A stretch of 64,000 nucleotides of DNA. It comes from Desulfatitalea sp. BRH_c12 (GTDB lineage: Bacteria; Desulfobacterota; Desulfobacteria; Desulfobacterales; Desulfosarcinaceae). Below the pieces are notes generated by a model. It saw only the letters and a program-made list of their open reading frames with translations, was not told where the DNA came from and searched no databases. Location: the NCBI GenBank assembly GCA_000961655.1, contig LADR01000054.1:36077-100076 (forward strand), given 5' to 3'. The position numbers were made by a program, and so were the translations under genes. Positions 28,976 to 38,279 of this stretch are shown here, piece after piece; positions within the stretch are counted from its first letter, which is position 1, and every line of letters begins with the position of its first letter.

Positions 28976-30106
28976 TCATCCGGCGATACCTTTGGGAGGG
29001 AGTATTTTCGCCGCCACCGACGCCGGCATGCGCAGGGCGGCGCGCCCGCTCTGGGTATTGATCAGCCCACGTTGAAGCAGCATGCGCATCGACCTTTCTT
29101 TTTTGGCCGCCGCTGCCGTGGCAAGGTGCGCGACATTCTCAACCGGCATGGGTTCGGTGATTAAAAATCCTTGCGCGACAGCATCCGCCATCAGGGCGGC
29201 GCCTCTTTCCGACCGAACGATCAAGGTGTTCAGCCCCGCACGGCCCTCGTACATACCCACAGACAGATCCGCCAACTCCGATGTCAGATCCAGACAAGTA
29301 AAGCAAGTATGCGGAATCAGGGGTTTGATGTCGGATAAAGAGATTTCCAGCGGACCGCGATCGGTATCGATCACCATCACATTGGCCGGCGGCGGCGGAA
29401 TGTCCATGCCACGGATCTCGGCGGCACCCGTGCGTTCAGCCAGAAGCGCCGACAATTGCCGCGTATCCAGCGACCAATTGCAAAACAGACCGATGGCCAG
29501 TGCGACGGGCACGTCGTGCTCGGGCTTGCCCAGCGGATTGGAACGCATCTGCGCCACCGACAGCATCTGGCAGGGCGTACCGACCACCCCTATTTTGCGA
29601 TAGCCCTGCCGGACCGCGCTGTTGAGCCCGGACAGGGTCGGCGCCGCCATGAATTTTGACCCGGCGCATTGGGCGACCTCCTCCCATTGCGTCACCAGGC
29701 GGGGCAAGGGGGTCAGCCCCTGCCGGACGGTCAGGGCAGCCGCATCCAGCATGCCGCTTTTCAGTGCGTATGCCATCAGGGCCGATACCGTTCCGCCGCC
29801 CTGGTAGCGGTCCTGCGCCATGGCCGGGCCGGCCGCGGACGCCAGCACCTGCCGATAGGGTCCCAGAGGCGTTCCTTCGTAAGGCATGTTCCAGATCTGC
29901 TGGTATAGCGCCTCCAGATCGACTTCAACCTTGGGACAGTACGCAAAACAGCGTCCCTGCGTCAAATTGCAGGGGAAAAGCTGAGATGTTTTGCCTCGAT
30001 AGTTTTTAAAGTAAGGGCACAGATCCACACAGGCACCGCACCCGATACACAAATCCCGCTGATGCACATCTTCCAGCAACTCCTTGGAACCCCATACTTG
30101 CGGCAT
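28976..30106 (-). CDS. Coenzyme F420 hydrogenase/dehydrogenase beta-subunit-like iron-sulfur flavoprotein
   Basis: A 376-aa FrhB-family protein. The N-terminal ferredoxin motif CIGCGACVDLCPYF (residues about 18-31) is followed by the FrhB N- and C-domains, with GGGTVSALMAYALKSGMLD and VVGTPCQMLSVAQM as landmarks and a HTCFTCLDLTSELADLSVG segment carrying further cysteines. The ATG at 30106 is chosen because GGAGG precedes it by 5 bases; the open frame continues upstream without family similarity. FrhB homologues in non-methanogens move electrons between flavin and ferredoxin-type partners; the partner here is unknown. The gene stands alone. Confidence 0.87.
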   Translation of the reverse strand: MPQVWGSKELLEDVHQRDLCIGCGACVDLCPYFKNYRGKTSQLFPCNLTQGRCFAYCPKVEVDLEALYQQIWNMPYEGTPLGPYRQVLASAAGPAMAQDRYQGGGTVSALMAYALKSGMLDAAALTVRQGLTPLPRLVTQWEEVAQCAGSKFMAAPTLSGLNSAVRQGYRKIGVVGTPCQMLSVAQMRSNPLGKPEHDVPVALAIGLFCNWSLDTRQLSALLAERTGAAEIRGMDIPPPPANVMVIDTDRGPLEISLSDIKPLIPHTCFTCLDLTSELADLSVGMYEGRAGLNTLIVRSERGAALMADAVAQGFLITEPMPVENVAHLATAAAAKKERSMRMLLQRGLINTQSGRAALRMPASVAAKILPPKGIAG

Positions 30107-30347
30107 AAATCCTCCGGTCCGATCGCGACAGTCAACTGCTTCAGTATCCAAAACTATGCCGCATAAACGACAAATGCAATGGTTTTTGTCAGTCAAGCGG
30201 CAACATGCCGCCGGCGCAGCCGACATGAGCCAAACACCTCTTTGTGCCGCATATGAAATCATTGATTCCCATCGGCAATGGTGGTAGCAACCAGCTCTGT
30301 TCGAAGCTGGATCATAGAAGGTCAACCAACGAATTCAGGAGAGGGTC

Positions 30348-31160
30348 ATGCCGTCCATTTCCACTGACAAGGGAAGCATCTATTATGAAACGCACGGCCA
30401 GGGTCATCCGCTGGTGCTTATTGCCGGATTGGGAGCATCCCGTTTATTCTGGTGGAAGCAGGTTGCGCCGCTGTCCCAACACCTGCGCGTGGTCATTCTG
30501 GACAATCGCGGCATCGGCGACAGCATGCGCGTGGGCGCCCCCTTTACCATCGCGGACATGGCTGATGATGTGGCTGCGCTCATCCGGGCACTGGATCTGG
30601 GGCCCAGCTATATAACCGGCATTTCCATGGGAGGGTTCATTGCGGCCACATTGACCGTACGGCATCCCGCACTGGTCGAAAAACTGGTGCTGACATCCAC
30701 CTCGGCCGGCGGCGCGGCCCATCAGCCCCCTTCGAACGACATTCTCATGATGCTGGGTAGTGCCAATGGCTCGGATGTCGCTTCATACACGCGCAAAATC
30801 TACACGGCTATTGCAGGACCGGGCTATATGCAGGCCCATCCCGAGGATATGGACCTTATCGTGCGCAACGCGCTGGAGAAGCCGCTTATCGCCGATACCT
30901 ATCTTTACCAACTGGATGCCATCAACGGCTATGCCGGCTTCGGCAAATCCGGCGTTACCGGGCAGTTGGCTCAAATCAGCGCGCCAACACTGGTCATTCA
31001 CGGGGATAGCGACCCACTGGTTCCCTATGCCAACGGGCAATATCTGGCAGCGCACATCCCAGGGGCACGCATGCGCACTTACAGCGGCGTCGGCCACATC
31101 CCCCCTATTGAAGCGGCCGACCGGTTCAACAACGATATCCTTGGTTTTATTCAGGCATAA
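30348..31160 (+). CDS. Alpha/beta-fold hydrolase
   Basis: A 270-aa single-domain alpha/beta hydrolase. The nucleophile elbow is GISMGG (serine near residue 91), the oxyanion region is LIAGLGASRLFWW, the acidic residue lies in VIHGDSDPLVPY and the catalytic histidine in SGVGHIPPIE. Similar to 3-oxoadipate enol-lactonase-like and esterase subfamilies; the substrate cannot be read from sequence. GAGAGG precedes the ATG. A Nudix gene follows after 17 bases, probably cotranscribed. Confidence 0.9.
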   Translation: MPSISTDKGSIYYETHGQGHPLVLIAGLGASRLFWWKQVAPLSQHLRVVILDNRGIGDSMRVGAPFTIADMADDVAALIRALDLGPSYITGISMGGFIAATLTVRHPALVEKLVLTSTSAGGAAHQPPSNDILMMLGSANGSDVASYTRKIYTAIAGPGYMQAHPEDMDLIVRNALEKPLIADTYLYQLDAINGYAGFGKSGVTGQLAQISAPTLVIHGDSDPLVPYANGQYLAAHIPGARMRTYSGVGHIPPIEAADRFNNDILGFIQA

Positions 31161-31177
31161 TTGCAGAAAGGCCGCTC

Positions 31178-31585
31178 GTGAATATCAGCCATGCCGGCGC
31201 CGTAGCCGTGCGCACCTCAGGCGCCCGGACTCTTTTTCTGATCGTCTCGTCATCCGACGGTGCCCACTGGGTATTGCCCAAGGGACATATAGAAAGCGGT
31301 GAAACCCCCGCAGCGGCCGCCTTGCGTGAGTTGCGGGAGGAGGCCGGGGTCGTCGGCGGTTTGCTGCAACCCTTGGGGATCCACCACTACCGCAAGGGCG
31401 ATAAAGCGGTCAGCGTGCAATACTTTCTTGTGGAAACGCTGCAACTGGCGCAGCCTGACGAACAGCGCACGCTGCGCTGGGAGCAGGAAGACACCGCTGT
31501 CGACCTGCTCTCCTTCGACGATGCGCGCCACGCGCTGCGTGAAGGCGTCTCGGCGCTGCGCCAGACCAATCGACCGCATCAGTAA
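31178..31585 (+). CDS. Nudix hydrolase
   Basis: A 135-aa protein with a complete Nudix box, GHIESGETPAAAALRELREEAG, that binds Mg2+ and hydrolyses nucleoside diphosphates linked to another group. It resembles diadenosine-polyphosphate-type Nudix proteins with the start AGAVAVRT. GTG start at 31178. Its 3' end overlaps the convergent SDR gene by 7 bases. Confidence 0.92.
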   Translation: MNISHAGAVAVRTSGARTLFLIVSSSDGAHWVLPKGHIESGETPAAAALRELREEAGVVGGLLQPLGIHHYRKGDKAVSVQYFLVETLQLAQPDEQRTLRWEQEDTAVDLLSFDDARHALREGVSALRQTNRPHQ

Positions 31586-32436
31586 GTCAGGACCATGCCA
31601 CCGTCGAACAGCAAATCGCCGCCGACCAGGTAACCGCCATGGCGCGAGATGCCAAAAATAAACAGATTGGCCACTTCGACCGGCTTCATCATGGCCTTCA
31701 CGCGCGACTTGCCCATCATGACCTGCTCGACCACCTCTTGCTCGGAGATACCACGCTGCCGGGCCTGATCCGGTATCTGCTTGAGCGCCAGGGGGGTGCG
31801 CACGAAACCGGTGCTGACCGTAAAAGAGCGGATGCGGCCCTGGCCTTCGGCCGAGATGGATTGCGCCAGGGCACGCAACCCAAATTTGGTGATGTTGTAC
31901 ACCGGCTTGTTGGCCGTGCAGATATGGGCGTGAACGGAGGCCATGTGGGCGATCACCCCACAGCCGTCGGCGGTGCGGCGCATGTGCGGTATCGTCAACT
32001 GCGAAAGCAGAAAAGGCGCCCGCAGCATGAGACGCTGCATCAGGTCGTATTTGGCCATGGGAAAAGCCTCCACCGCATCGATGTGCTGAACGCCGGCGAT
32101 GTTGATCAAGTAGCGGATGTGGCCCTGTTGAGCGGCCTTTTCGACACTGGCGTGCACCTGGGCGTCATCGGTCAGATCGGTGGGCAGAAACACCATCTTG
32201 CCGCCCAGTTGCTCGGCCATGGCGACCGTGCGCGCGCCTTCGTCCGCATTCACGTCCAGCCCTACGACAGTCAGGCGATTGGCGGCGGCCGCAATCGCTG
32301 TGGCCCGACCGATGCCCGTGCCCACGCCGGTGACAATGCAAACATGCTCCGGATGAAAAGCCGGATCCACGATCTTCAACAGCTCATCGGATGCGATGGC
32401 AGGTTCTTGCAAATCGGTCGGTTGCGTGGTCTCCAT
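31579..32436 (-). CDS. Short-chain dehydrogenase/reductase, 3-hydroxybutyrate dehydrogenase-like
   Basis: A 285-aa NAD(P)-dependent oxidoreductase of the classical SDR type. The cofactor motif is TGVGTGIGRA, the NIAG motif follows, and the catalytic S, Y and K are in MASVHAHICTANKPVYNITK. The C-terminal LVGGDLLFDGGMVLTY is as in classical SDRs. The TGFVRTPLALKQIPDQA loop is reminiscent of D-3-hydroxybutyrate dehydrogenases; substrate assignment is tentative. It follows the OFA-type carrier gene by 16 bases and is likely in one operon with it. Confidence 0.85.
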   Translation of the reverse strand: METTQPTDLQEPAIASDELLKIVDPAFHPEHVCIVTGVGTGIGRATAIAAAANRLTVVGLDVNADEGARTVAMAEQLGGKMVFLPTDLTDDAQVHASVEKAAQQGHIRYLINIAGVQHIDAVEAFPMAKYDLMQRLMLRAPFLLSQLTIPHMRRTADGCGVIAHMASVHAHICTANKPVYNITKFGLRALAQSISAEGQGRIRSFTVSTGFVRTPLALKQIPDQARQRGISEQEVVEQVMMGKSRVKAMMKPVEVANLFIFGISRHGGYLVGGDLLFDGGMVLTY

Positions 32437-32452
32437 TTTTTCCTCGCTTTCT

Positions 32453-33628
32453 TCAAGATTTTTCGGAAAAAGGGGTCAACTGTTCCTGGCGGACTGTCGT
32501 CCGGAACAGCATTGCAGCCACCACCATCAGGATGGCGATGCCGGTCAAAGCCGGCACAAAGCTGCCGGTGGCATCGAAAATAAGACCGGCCGCCAGAGGC
32601 GCCAGGGCGGCCGGTATATTGGCCGAAAAAAGCAACCCGTAAATCTGTCCGACCGCAGGCGGTCCCCAGATGTGAGCCACATTGGATGCATAAAGGACCA
32701 GCACACCGCCATAGTTGAACCCGGTCAGCACGGCAAACAGCAGCAATCCTGCTTCGGATACCAGAATCCAGGGCGAGAGAATCAGGACGGCTGCCTGCAT
32801 GACCAGGTTGACGCTCACAGCGCCCTGCCCTTTGAATCGGTCGAAACACCATCCCCACACAATACGACCGGTTGCATTGGCTATGGCGAAAGCGCCCACG
32901 GCCGTGACGCCCGCAGTCAGGCCGCCGCCCACATACAGCTCTTTCAGATTGGCATTGACGGCGAAGCCGGCCGCCAGACCGCAGACCATGGCCAGATAGA
33001 GGATACGGAACCTGGGCTGAGCGACAATCTGCCGCCAGGGCAGCGAACGGCCGGCCGCCAGATAGGCGCCGGGCGGATTCTGCATGCACCACCCGGCCGC
33101 AGCCACCAGGACCATGAAGGCAATCCCCAGCAAGCGGAAGGTTTCAAAGGGCGTTGCGCCATGGACGTTCATCAGCCAGGCGCCGATTTGACTGACCAAC
33201 GCCGCCCCACCGCCAAAGCCGGCTACCGCAATGCCGGTCACCAGACCTTTATGGTCGGGAAACCAACGAATACAGGTCGCAATGGGTACAATGTAAGCCA
33301 ACCCGACGCCGATTCCAGCGAGCAGGCCAACGCCCAGGACCGTCAGCCCGAAATGCACATGGCCCCAGCCGGCCACCAGCCAACCGCAGCCGAAGATAAG
33401 CCCTCCGGCAACCGCACAGCGCCGCGGCCCCAGGCGCGGCAGCCATTGTCCGGAGAAAATCATGGTGAACGGAAAAGCGAAGTAAAACAGCGTGAAAGGC
33501 AGTTGCACAGGGCCTTGCAGCAGCCCGGTGCTCTCTTTTAAAGGCTGTACATACACCGACCACGAATAGGTCGCGCCGAGGCACATTTGCATGATTACCG
33601 AGGCGGATAGGATTATGTAGCGCTGCAT
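32453..33628 (-). CDS. MFS transporter of the oxalate/formate antiporter (OFA) family
   Basis: A 391-aa inner-membrane carrier with 12 predicted helices. The opening MQMCLGATYSWSVYVQPLKE and the GGGAALVSQIGAWLM and NGVGRI-like NATGRIVWGWCFDRF segments are typical of OFA carriers, which move small monocarboxylates or dicarboxylates. The ATG at 33628 is used; the frame continues upstream through a palindromic repeat but has no family similarity there. Neighbours are an SDR and the lactate locus, so an organic-acid substrate is plausible but not shown. Confidence 0.88.
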   Translation of the reverse strand: MQRYIILSASVIMQMCLGATYSWSVYVQPLKESTGLLQGPVQLPFTLFYFAFPFTMIFSGQWLPRLGPRRCAVAGGLIFGCGWLVAGWGHVHFGLTVLGVGLLAGIGVGLAYIVPIATCIRWFPDHKGLVTGIAVAGFGGGAALVSQIGAWLMNVHGATPFETFRLLGIAFMVLVAAAGWCMQNPPGAYLAAGRSLPWRQIVAQPRFRILYLAMVCGLAAGFAVNANLKELYVGGGLTAGVTAVGAFAIANATGRIVWGWCFDRFKGQGAVSVNLVMQAAVLILSPWILVSEAGLLLFAVLTGFNYGGVLVLYASNVAHIWGPPAVGQIYGLLFSANIPAALAPLAAGLIFDATGSFVPALTGIAILMVVAAMLFRTTVRQEQLTPFSEKS

Positions 33629-33667
33629 AAATAAACCTGATTTTCTGGTTATCCACTTCGGCCAAGT

Positions 33668-33897
33668 GAGACACGGGTGTGGGGCGACGTAGGAAAACCC
33701 CGGTGAGCCGGGTGGGTGGGCATTGCCCACCCCTATTGCCCGCAAACAACATCATCGGTTTCTGACACTGATACGGCCCAGCGATGGGTTAGACACCGGA
33801 TCGAACATAGCGATGAAACGTTGAATACGGCCCATCGCAGAGGCGATCAACATAAGACAAATGGTGGGCGATGCCCACCCTACCAGACTCCCTTTAC
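33668..33897. repeat. Family A palindromic repeat, single unit
   Basis: One copy of the element that is tandemly repeated at 24.6-25.6 kb and 63.4-64 kb. It starts with GTGTGGGGCGACGTAGGAAA, has GGTGGGCATTGCCCACCC near 33715 and the inverted partner GGTGGGCGATGCCCACCCTA at about 33862-33881, with the ACACCGGATCGAACATAGCG core between. A short AACACTT-type repeat follows at 33890-33930. Confidence 0.85.
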
Positions 33898-33944
33898 ACG
33901 TAACACTTCGCCGATAGTCACTGGAGCGAACCGGATACCAACTT

Positions 33945-36122
33945 CTACTTTTCACTGTCTACTTTTTTTAGCCTTGCAACCAACGTTTCCGCAATATGTT
34001 CCACCTGCAAAGACAATTTCTGCGATCGCGCGCCGCCGCGCAACTGCATGACGCAGCCGGGGCATTCGGTGGTCAGCACCTGCGCACCGGTGCTGGCGGC
34101 ATCGGCCAGTTTTTTGGAAAGGATTTCGGCGGATATTTCAGGAAATTTGGCTGAGTAGGTGCCGCCGAATCCGCAGCAGGTCTCTTCCTCTCCGGCCGGC
34201 TTGAAATCGTAACCGGCTTTGATCAGCAACTCTTTGGGCGCCGCATGCACATCCAGCCCACGGCACAGGTGGCAGGGGGCATGATATGTGACCGTTGATT
34301 TGCTGGGTACAGGGCTGAAAGAGCCGGCATCGATGCCCACGATATCATTGAGCAGGACGCTGAGCGGCTGCACCTTGTCAGCAAAAGCGCGCGCGTTCGC
34401 GCCATGGGTGGGGTCGTCGCCCAGCATGCGCGGGTAGGCATGCCGCAGATGCGAGGCGCACGAAGCGCACAGGGTCACGATGGCATCATAACGCGCCGGA
34501 TCCATGGCCGCAACATTCTGCTGCGCGACCGACCGGGCGGCCTTTTTTTCACCCATCATGGCCACGGGCAATCCGCAGCACGATTGATCGATCGGAAAAT
34601 CCACGGCAATGCCGTGCGCGGCCAGCAGACGCACGCCCGCGATCAGTTGCTCCGGATACACGAAATCCTGCACGCAGCCGGCAAAGAGCGCAACCCGCAG
34701 GCGGGGTTTTGCGACCTGCGGCCTGATCTGCGGCCATAGATCCCGGAAGGGTTTTTCGGCAATGGCCGGAATGGCCCGGAAGCGATGCTCCCTTGCAAAA
34801 ATCTGCGGTAAATGGCGCAGGTAGTGCGTCTGATCGGTCACCGGCCGCTGGGCAAGCTGGGCCGAACGCAGCAGGCTGTGGAACAGGTGCCGGTTCTTGA
34901 GCACCATGGCCAGCAGCGTGCTCTGCAGCGGATGGCCTTCTTCATCCTGGATACGGGCGTGCACCTCCTTGATCAAGCGCGGCAGGTCGATGCCGGACGC
35001 GCAGACCGCCTTGCAGGCGCCGCAGTTGATGCAGTTTTGCACCAGGTTGCGCGCTTTGTCACGGCCGTGAAAAAAATAGGTGACGATCAGACCGATGGCG
35101 CCGATGTAGATGTGGCCGTACTGATGGCCGCCGACCATGCGGTAGACCGGGCAGACATTGGCGCAAGCCCCGCAGCGCACGCAGCGCAGGACCTGGGCGA
35201 AGATCGGATCGCGCGCCAGGGCGCGCCGTCCGTTGTCGAGGAAGACGATGTGCATCTGTTTTTGCGCATGCTCGGCCCCGCCATATTCAGCCGGCCCGCT
35301 GATCCAGGTGACGTAGGACGTGATCGCCTGGCCGGTGGCATTGCGCGGCAGTACTTTCAGGATCTTAAGCGCGTCGCCCAGGGTCGGCACGAGTTTTTCA
35401 AGACCCACCAGGGCAACGTGCACGCGCGGCAATGTCGTCACCAGACGGGCGTTGCCTTCGTTGGTGACCAGTCCGATGGTGGCGGTATCGGCAATGGCGA
35501 AATTGGCCCCGCTGATGCCCATGTCGGCTTGCACGAATTTTTGGCGCAGCTCGCGGCGCGCCACTTTGACCAGTCGCTGAATTTCGGCATCCTGGGGTTT
35601 GCCGGTCACTTCGGTGAATAGATCGGCCACCTGGTGACGAGAAAGATGGATCGCCGGCATCACCATGTGGGACGGACCTTCATGGCGCAGTTGGATAATC
35701 CATTCGCCCAGATCGGTTTCCGTGACGGTGAGCCCCTCTTTTTCAAGGTGGTGGTTGAGCAGGGTTTCCTCAGCGGTCATCGACTTTGATTTGATGACGG
35801 TGTGCACCTGGTTGTCGCGTGCGATGCCGGCGATAATCCGGTTGGCCGCCTCGGCCGTGTCCGCCAGATGAACCCGGATGCCAATGGCTTCGGCGCGCTG
35901 TTTGAATTGCGCGTAGAGCTGGTCCAGCTCGCCCAGGGCACGGTCCTTGGTCTCGGCCACCTGAGCCACCAGGTCCGCCACGTCCATGCCGCTGAAGGCA
36001 TTGCCGCGCGATGTGCGGTAGGCCACGGCGAAGTTGTCCATCGCCTGTCGCAAAAAATCGTTGGCCAGTGCATGGCCGACCGTTTTGCGATATTCTTTTA
36101 AGTTTTTAGCTTCCTGCATCAC
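33945..36122 (-). CDS. Fused LutB-LutA lactate utilisation iron-sulfur protein
   Basis: A 725-aa fusion of the two larger subunits of the LutABC (LldEFG) L-lactate oxidising complex. Residues about 60-300 are the LUD domain of LutB/LldF; two [4Fe-4S] motifs follow, RCVRCGACANVCPVYR (about 311-326) and NCINCGACKAVCASG (about 367-381). From about 470 onward lies LutA/LldE, with two CCG domains: DQSCCGLPVAMMGE and EETCCGFGGTYSAKFP. Bacillus encodes these as separate proteins, whereas fusions are known in Desulfovibrio. It overlaps lutC by 4 bases and lies on the same strand as the TRAP genes. Confidence 0.92.
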   Translation of the reverse strand: MMQEAKNLKEYRKTVGHALANDFLRQAMDNFAVAYRTSRGNAFSGMDVADLVAQVAETKDRALGELDQLYAQFKQRAEAIGIRVHLADTAEAANRIIAGIARDNQVHTVIKSKSMTAEETLLNHHLEKEGLTVTETDLGEWIIQLRHEGPSHMVMPAIHLSRHQVADLFTEVTGKPQDAEIQRLVKVARRELRQKFVQADMGISGANFAIADTATIGLVTNEGNARLVTTLPRVHVALVGLEKLVPTLGDALKILKVLPRNATGQAITSYVTWISGPAEYGGAEHAQKQMHIVFLDNGRRALARDPIFAQVLRCVRCGACANVCPVYRMVGGHQYGHIYIGAIGLIVTYFFHGRDKARNLVQNCINCGACKAVCASGIDLPRLIKEVHARIQDEEGHPLQSTLLAMVLKNRHLFHSLLRSAQLAQRPVTDQTHYLRHLPQIFAREHRFRAIPAIAEKPFRDLWPQIRPQVAKPRLRVALFAGCVQDFVYPEQLIAGVRLLAAHGIAVDFPIDQSCCGLPVAMMGEKKAARSVAQQNVAAMDPARYDAIVTLCASCASHLRHAYPRMLGDDPTHGANARAFADKVQPLSVLLNDIVGIDAGSFSPVPSKSTVTYHAPCHLCRGLDVHAAPKELLIKAGYDFKPAGEEETCCGFGGTYSAKFPEISAEILSKKLADAASTGAQVLTTECPGCVMQLRGGARSQKLSLQVEHIAETLVARLKKVDSEK

Positions 36123-36766
36123 GCATCCCCTAACAGTACGATATGAAGTTCCAATGGGCCGTGCACGCCGATGGCCAGCACGCGTTCAATATCAGCCGTG
36201 CGGCTGGCCCCGGTGATAAAGGCCAGGTAGTTGGGAGCGGATGCCATCCTGGCGCGCAGCTCCGCCTCCAGATCCTCTGCGCTGTGGCGAATTCGTGATA
36301 CCGGCAGCACGGCCACATGAATTTCACTGATCATGGTTGCCAAACGCAGCTCTTCGCTGTTCGAAGCAATCACCAGCGTGCCTGTCTCGGCAATGCCAAA
36401 GTCTGCCCAGGTGACCCCGATGTCGATGCCGGCCAGGTGGTCGCGCAATGGGCGCCCGGTCAGTACAATGCCATTTTCTTCGCACAGACCGGCAAGCGCC
36501 GCCCGGCTGGATTCATCCAGGCCGGGTGCCGCCATCACCTTTTGCTGCTTGTTCCCGCACAACTGGTCAGCCGCCGGTGACAAGGGAGATTCGCAGCCCG
36601 CCATGAGCAGTTGACAGGCCTCTTTGCGGGCGCACAGATCGACAGCGTAGGCCATCGCTTGATCGCACGTAGCCACCTGCACGACGACTGCGGATACTTT
36701 TTCGGCGGCCTGACGAAACAACTGCACCTCTGGCCGCTCTTCTTTATCGACTGCATAGGCCATCAT
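36119..36766 (-). CDS. lutC: LutC-type LUD-domain lactate utilisation protein
   Basis: The small subunit of the LutABC complex, 215 aa. The second half carries the LUD signature: VTWADFGIAETGTLVIASN, then EIHVAVLPVSRI and TGASRTADIERVLAIGVHGP. The last 4 bases overlap the fused lutB-lutA gene, a sign of coupled translation. The role in L-lactate oxidation is inferred from the family and the neighbours (TRAP carrier, D-lactate-type dehydrogenase). Confidence 0.92.
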   Translation of the reverse strand: MMAYAVDKEERPEVQLFRQAAEKVSAVVVQVATCDQAMAYAVDLCARKEACQLLMAGCESPLSPAADQLCGNKQQKVMAAPGLDESSRAALAGLCEENGIVLTGRPLRDHLAGIDIGVTWADFGIAETGTLVIASNSEELRLATMISEIHVAVLPVSRIRHSAEDLEAELRARMASAPNYLAFITGASRTADIERVLAIGVHGPLELHIVLLGDA

Positions 36767-36850
36767 TATTTCCCCTTACCCAATCTTTGACCGTTGTGGC
36801 AGCAAATGCGATAAAATCATTAAGGCAACTTTCCGGTTCCAAACGCCGGC

Positions 36851-36876
36851 ATCCGGGTGGTCCGCGCCACCCGGAT
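36851..36876. repeat. Perfect hairpin between dctM and lutC
   Basis: ATCCGGGTGG (36851-36860) and CCACCCGGAT (36867-36876) form a 10-bp stem with the loop TCCGCG and no T-tract. A related sequence (GGCGCGGACCACCCG) occurs near 62433, so this is probably an extragenic palindrome; it may separate transporter and enzyme mRNA segments. Confidence 0.65.
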
Positions 36877-36916
36877 CGCCTCTTCCGTGCCCATCCCGCA
36901 AGTTGACGACATAAAC

Positions 36917-38260
36917 TCAGTGGCCGAAGAACACCGACGGCAACCAGAGGATGGTCGCGGGAAACAAAGTCATGATAATCAATCCGACAATCTGCAGAAT
37001 GACGAACGGTATGATCCCCTTGTAAATGTGCATCATCGTGTAGCCCGGCGGCGCTACCCCCGCGAAATAGAAAAGAGCATACCCGAAGGGCGGTGTTAAA
37101 AAGGAGGCTTGCAAGTTGATACACAATACGATTGCGAACCACAAGGGATCGAAATCCAGTTCGAGCGCGATCGGCAGAAAGATGGGCACGGTGATCAGCA
37201 AAATCGCGGCCCAGTCGATAAACATGCCCAGGATGAATACGATGAACATCATGATGAAGTAAACCACCCAGCGGTTGAGACCCGATCCGACAAGCAGTTC
37301 CGACACGACGTCACCACCGCCCATGCCCAGAAACACTGCACTGAAATAGAGGCCGCCAATAAAGAGCAGCATGACCATGGCGGTGGTTTTGTAGGTGGCC
37401 ACGCAGGCCGTACGGATCACCGTCAGGGTAAGCTTGCCCTTGACCAATGCCAGGATCAGGGCACCCAGCGCTCCCATGGCGGCGGCTTCGGTCGCGGTGG
37501 CCACGCCCAGAAGGATGGTGCCCATTACTGCGAAGATCAGCGCCGAGGGCGGCAACAGAGACTTCATGGTCATGGCCCACTTGCGACCGGTGGAGTATTT
37601 GGCTGCCTCAGCCTTGCTGATGGGCGGGCCTAAAGCTGGATTGATGGTGCAGCGTAGCCAGGTATAGAGCATGAAAAAAAGCGACAGCACCACACCCGGC
37701 AGCATGGCGCCGGCGAAAAGATTGCCTACCGTGGTCTCTTTCATGCCGGCCAAACCGGCAAAGACCACCATCATGATGCTGGGCGGTATCAGGATGCCCA
37801 GGCTGCCGGCCGAGCATATCAGGCCGGCGGTCAGCTCCTTTTGATAACCGCGCTGAATCATGGCAGGCGCAGCCAGCAGCGTCATGCCGACCACCGAGGC
37901 GCCGATGATGCCGGTGGTGGCTGCAAAAACGGTGCAAACGCCGATCACCGCCAGCCCCAGGCCGCCCTTCAAACTGCCCAGAACCACGTAAAGCGCCTCG
38001 AAGAGCTCATCCGACACCTTCGAGCAATCCAATAAATTGGCCATGAAGATGAATAGGGGAATGGCCACCAGGGTGTAGTTGTTCATCAGACCCCAGGCCA
38101 GATTGGCGAACTGAATGAAAAGCGCGGTTAGATTGAAGCCATTGTCGATCAATCCGAAAAGCGTGGCCACCCCGGCCAGCGAGTACGCCAGGGGGTGCCC
38201 CAGGGGAATGATCAGCAGCAAAGTGACGAACATCGCCACCGTGAGGAATTCGACACTCAT
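36917..38260 (-). CDS. dctM: TRAP transporter large permease (DctM)
   Basis: The 447-aa, 12-helix permease of a tripartite ATP-independent transporter; it couples uptake to the sodium or proton gradient. Landmarks are LIIPLGHPLAYSLAG near the start, FIFMANLLDCSKVSDELF, IGASVVGMTLLAAPAMIQRGY, GSLGILIPPSIMMVVFAG and the late PPFGYALFYFAGVAPP. It begins 19 bases after dctQ. Confidence 0.95.
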   Translation of the reverse strand: MSVEFLTVAMFVTLLLIIPLGHPLAYSLAGVATLFGLIDNGFNLTALFIQFANLAWGLMNNYTLVAIPLFIFMANLLDCSKVSDELFEALYVVLGSLKGGLGLAVIGVCTVFAATTGIIGASVVGMTLLAAPAMIQRGYQKELTAGLICSAGSLGILIPPSIMMVVFAGLAGMKETTVGNLFAGAMLPGVVLSLFFMLYTWLRCTINPALGPPISKAEAAKYSTGRKWAMTMKSLLPPSALIFAVMGTILLGVATATEAAAMGALGALILALVKGKLTLTVIRTACVATYKTTAMVMLLFIGGLYFSAVFLGMGGGDVVSELLVGSGLNRWVVYFIMMFIVFILGMFIDWAAILLITVPIFLPIALELDFDPLWFAIVLCINLQASFLTPPFGYALFYFAGVAPPGYTMMHIYKGIIPFVILQIVGLIIMTLFPATILWLPSVFFGH

Positions 38261-38279
38261 GAAAAGTACCCCTTTCGAA

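Noticed and set aside
29082..29603. Plus-strand frame opposite the FrhB-like gene
   Set aside because: Antisense to a protein with clear ferredoxin and FrhB motifs.
32396..33541. Plus-strand frame of 381 codons opposite the OFA carrier
   Set aside because: Low-complexity, charged, no hydrophobic pattern or family match; the minus strand encodes a clear 12-helix transporter.
36851..36876. Intrinsic terminator between dctM and lutC
   Set aside because: The stem is perfect but there is no T-tract on the transcribed strand and a similar palindrome recurs near 62.4 kb, so it is listed as a repeat hairpin.
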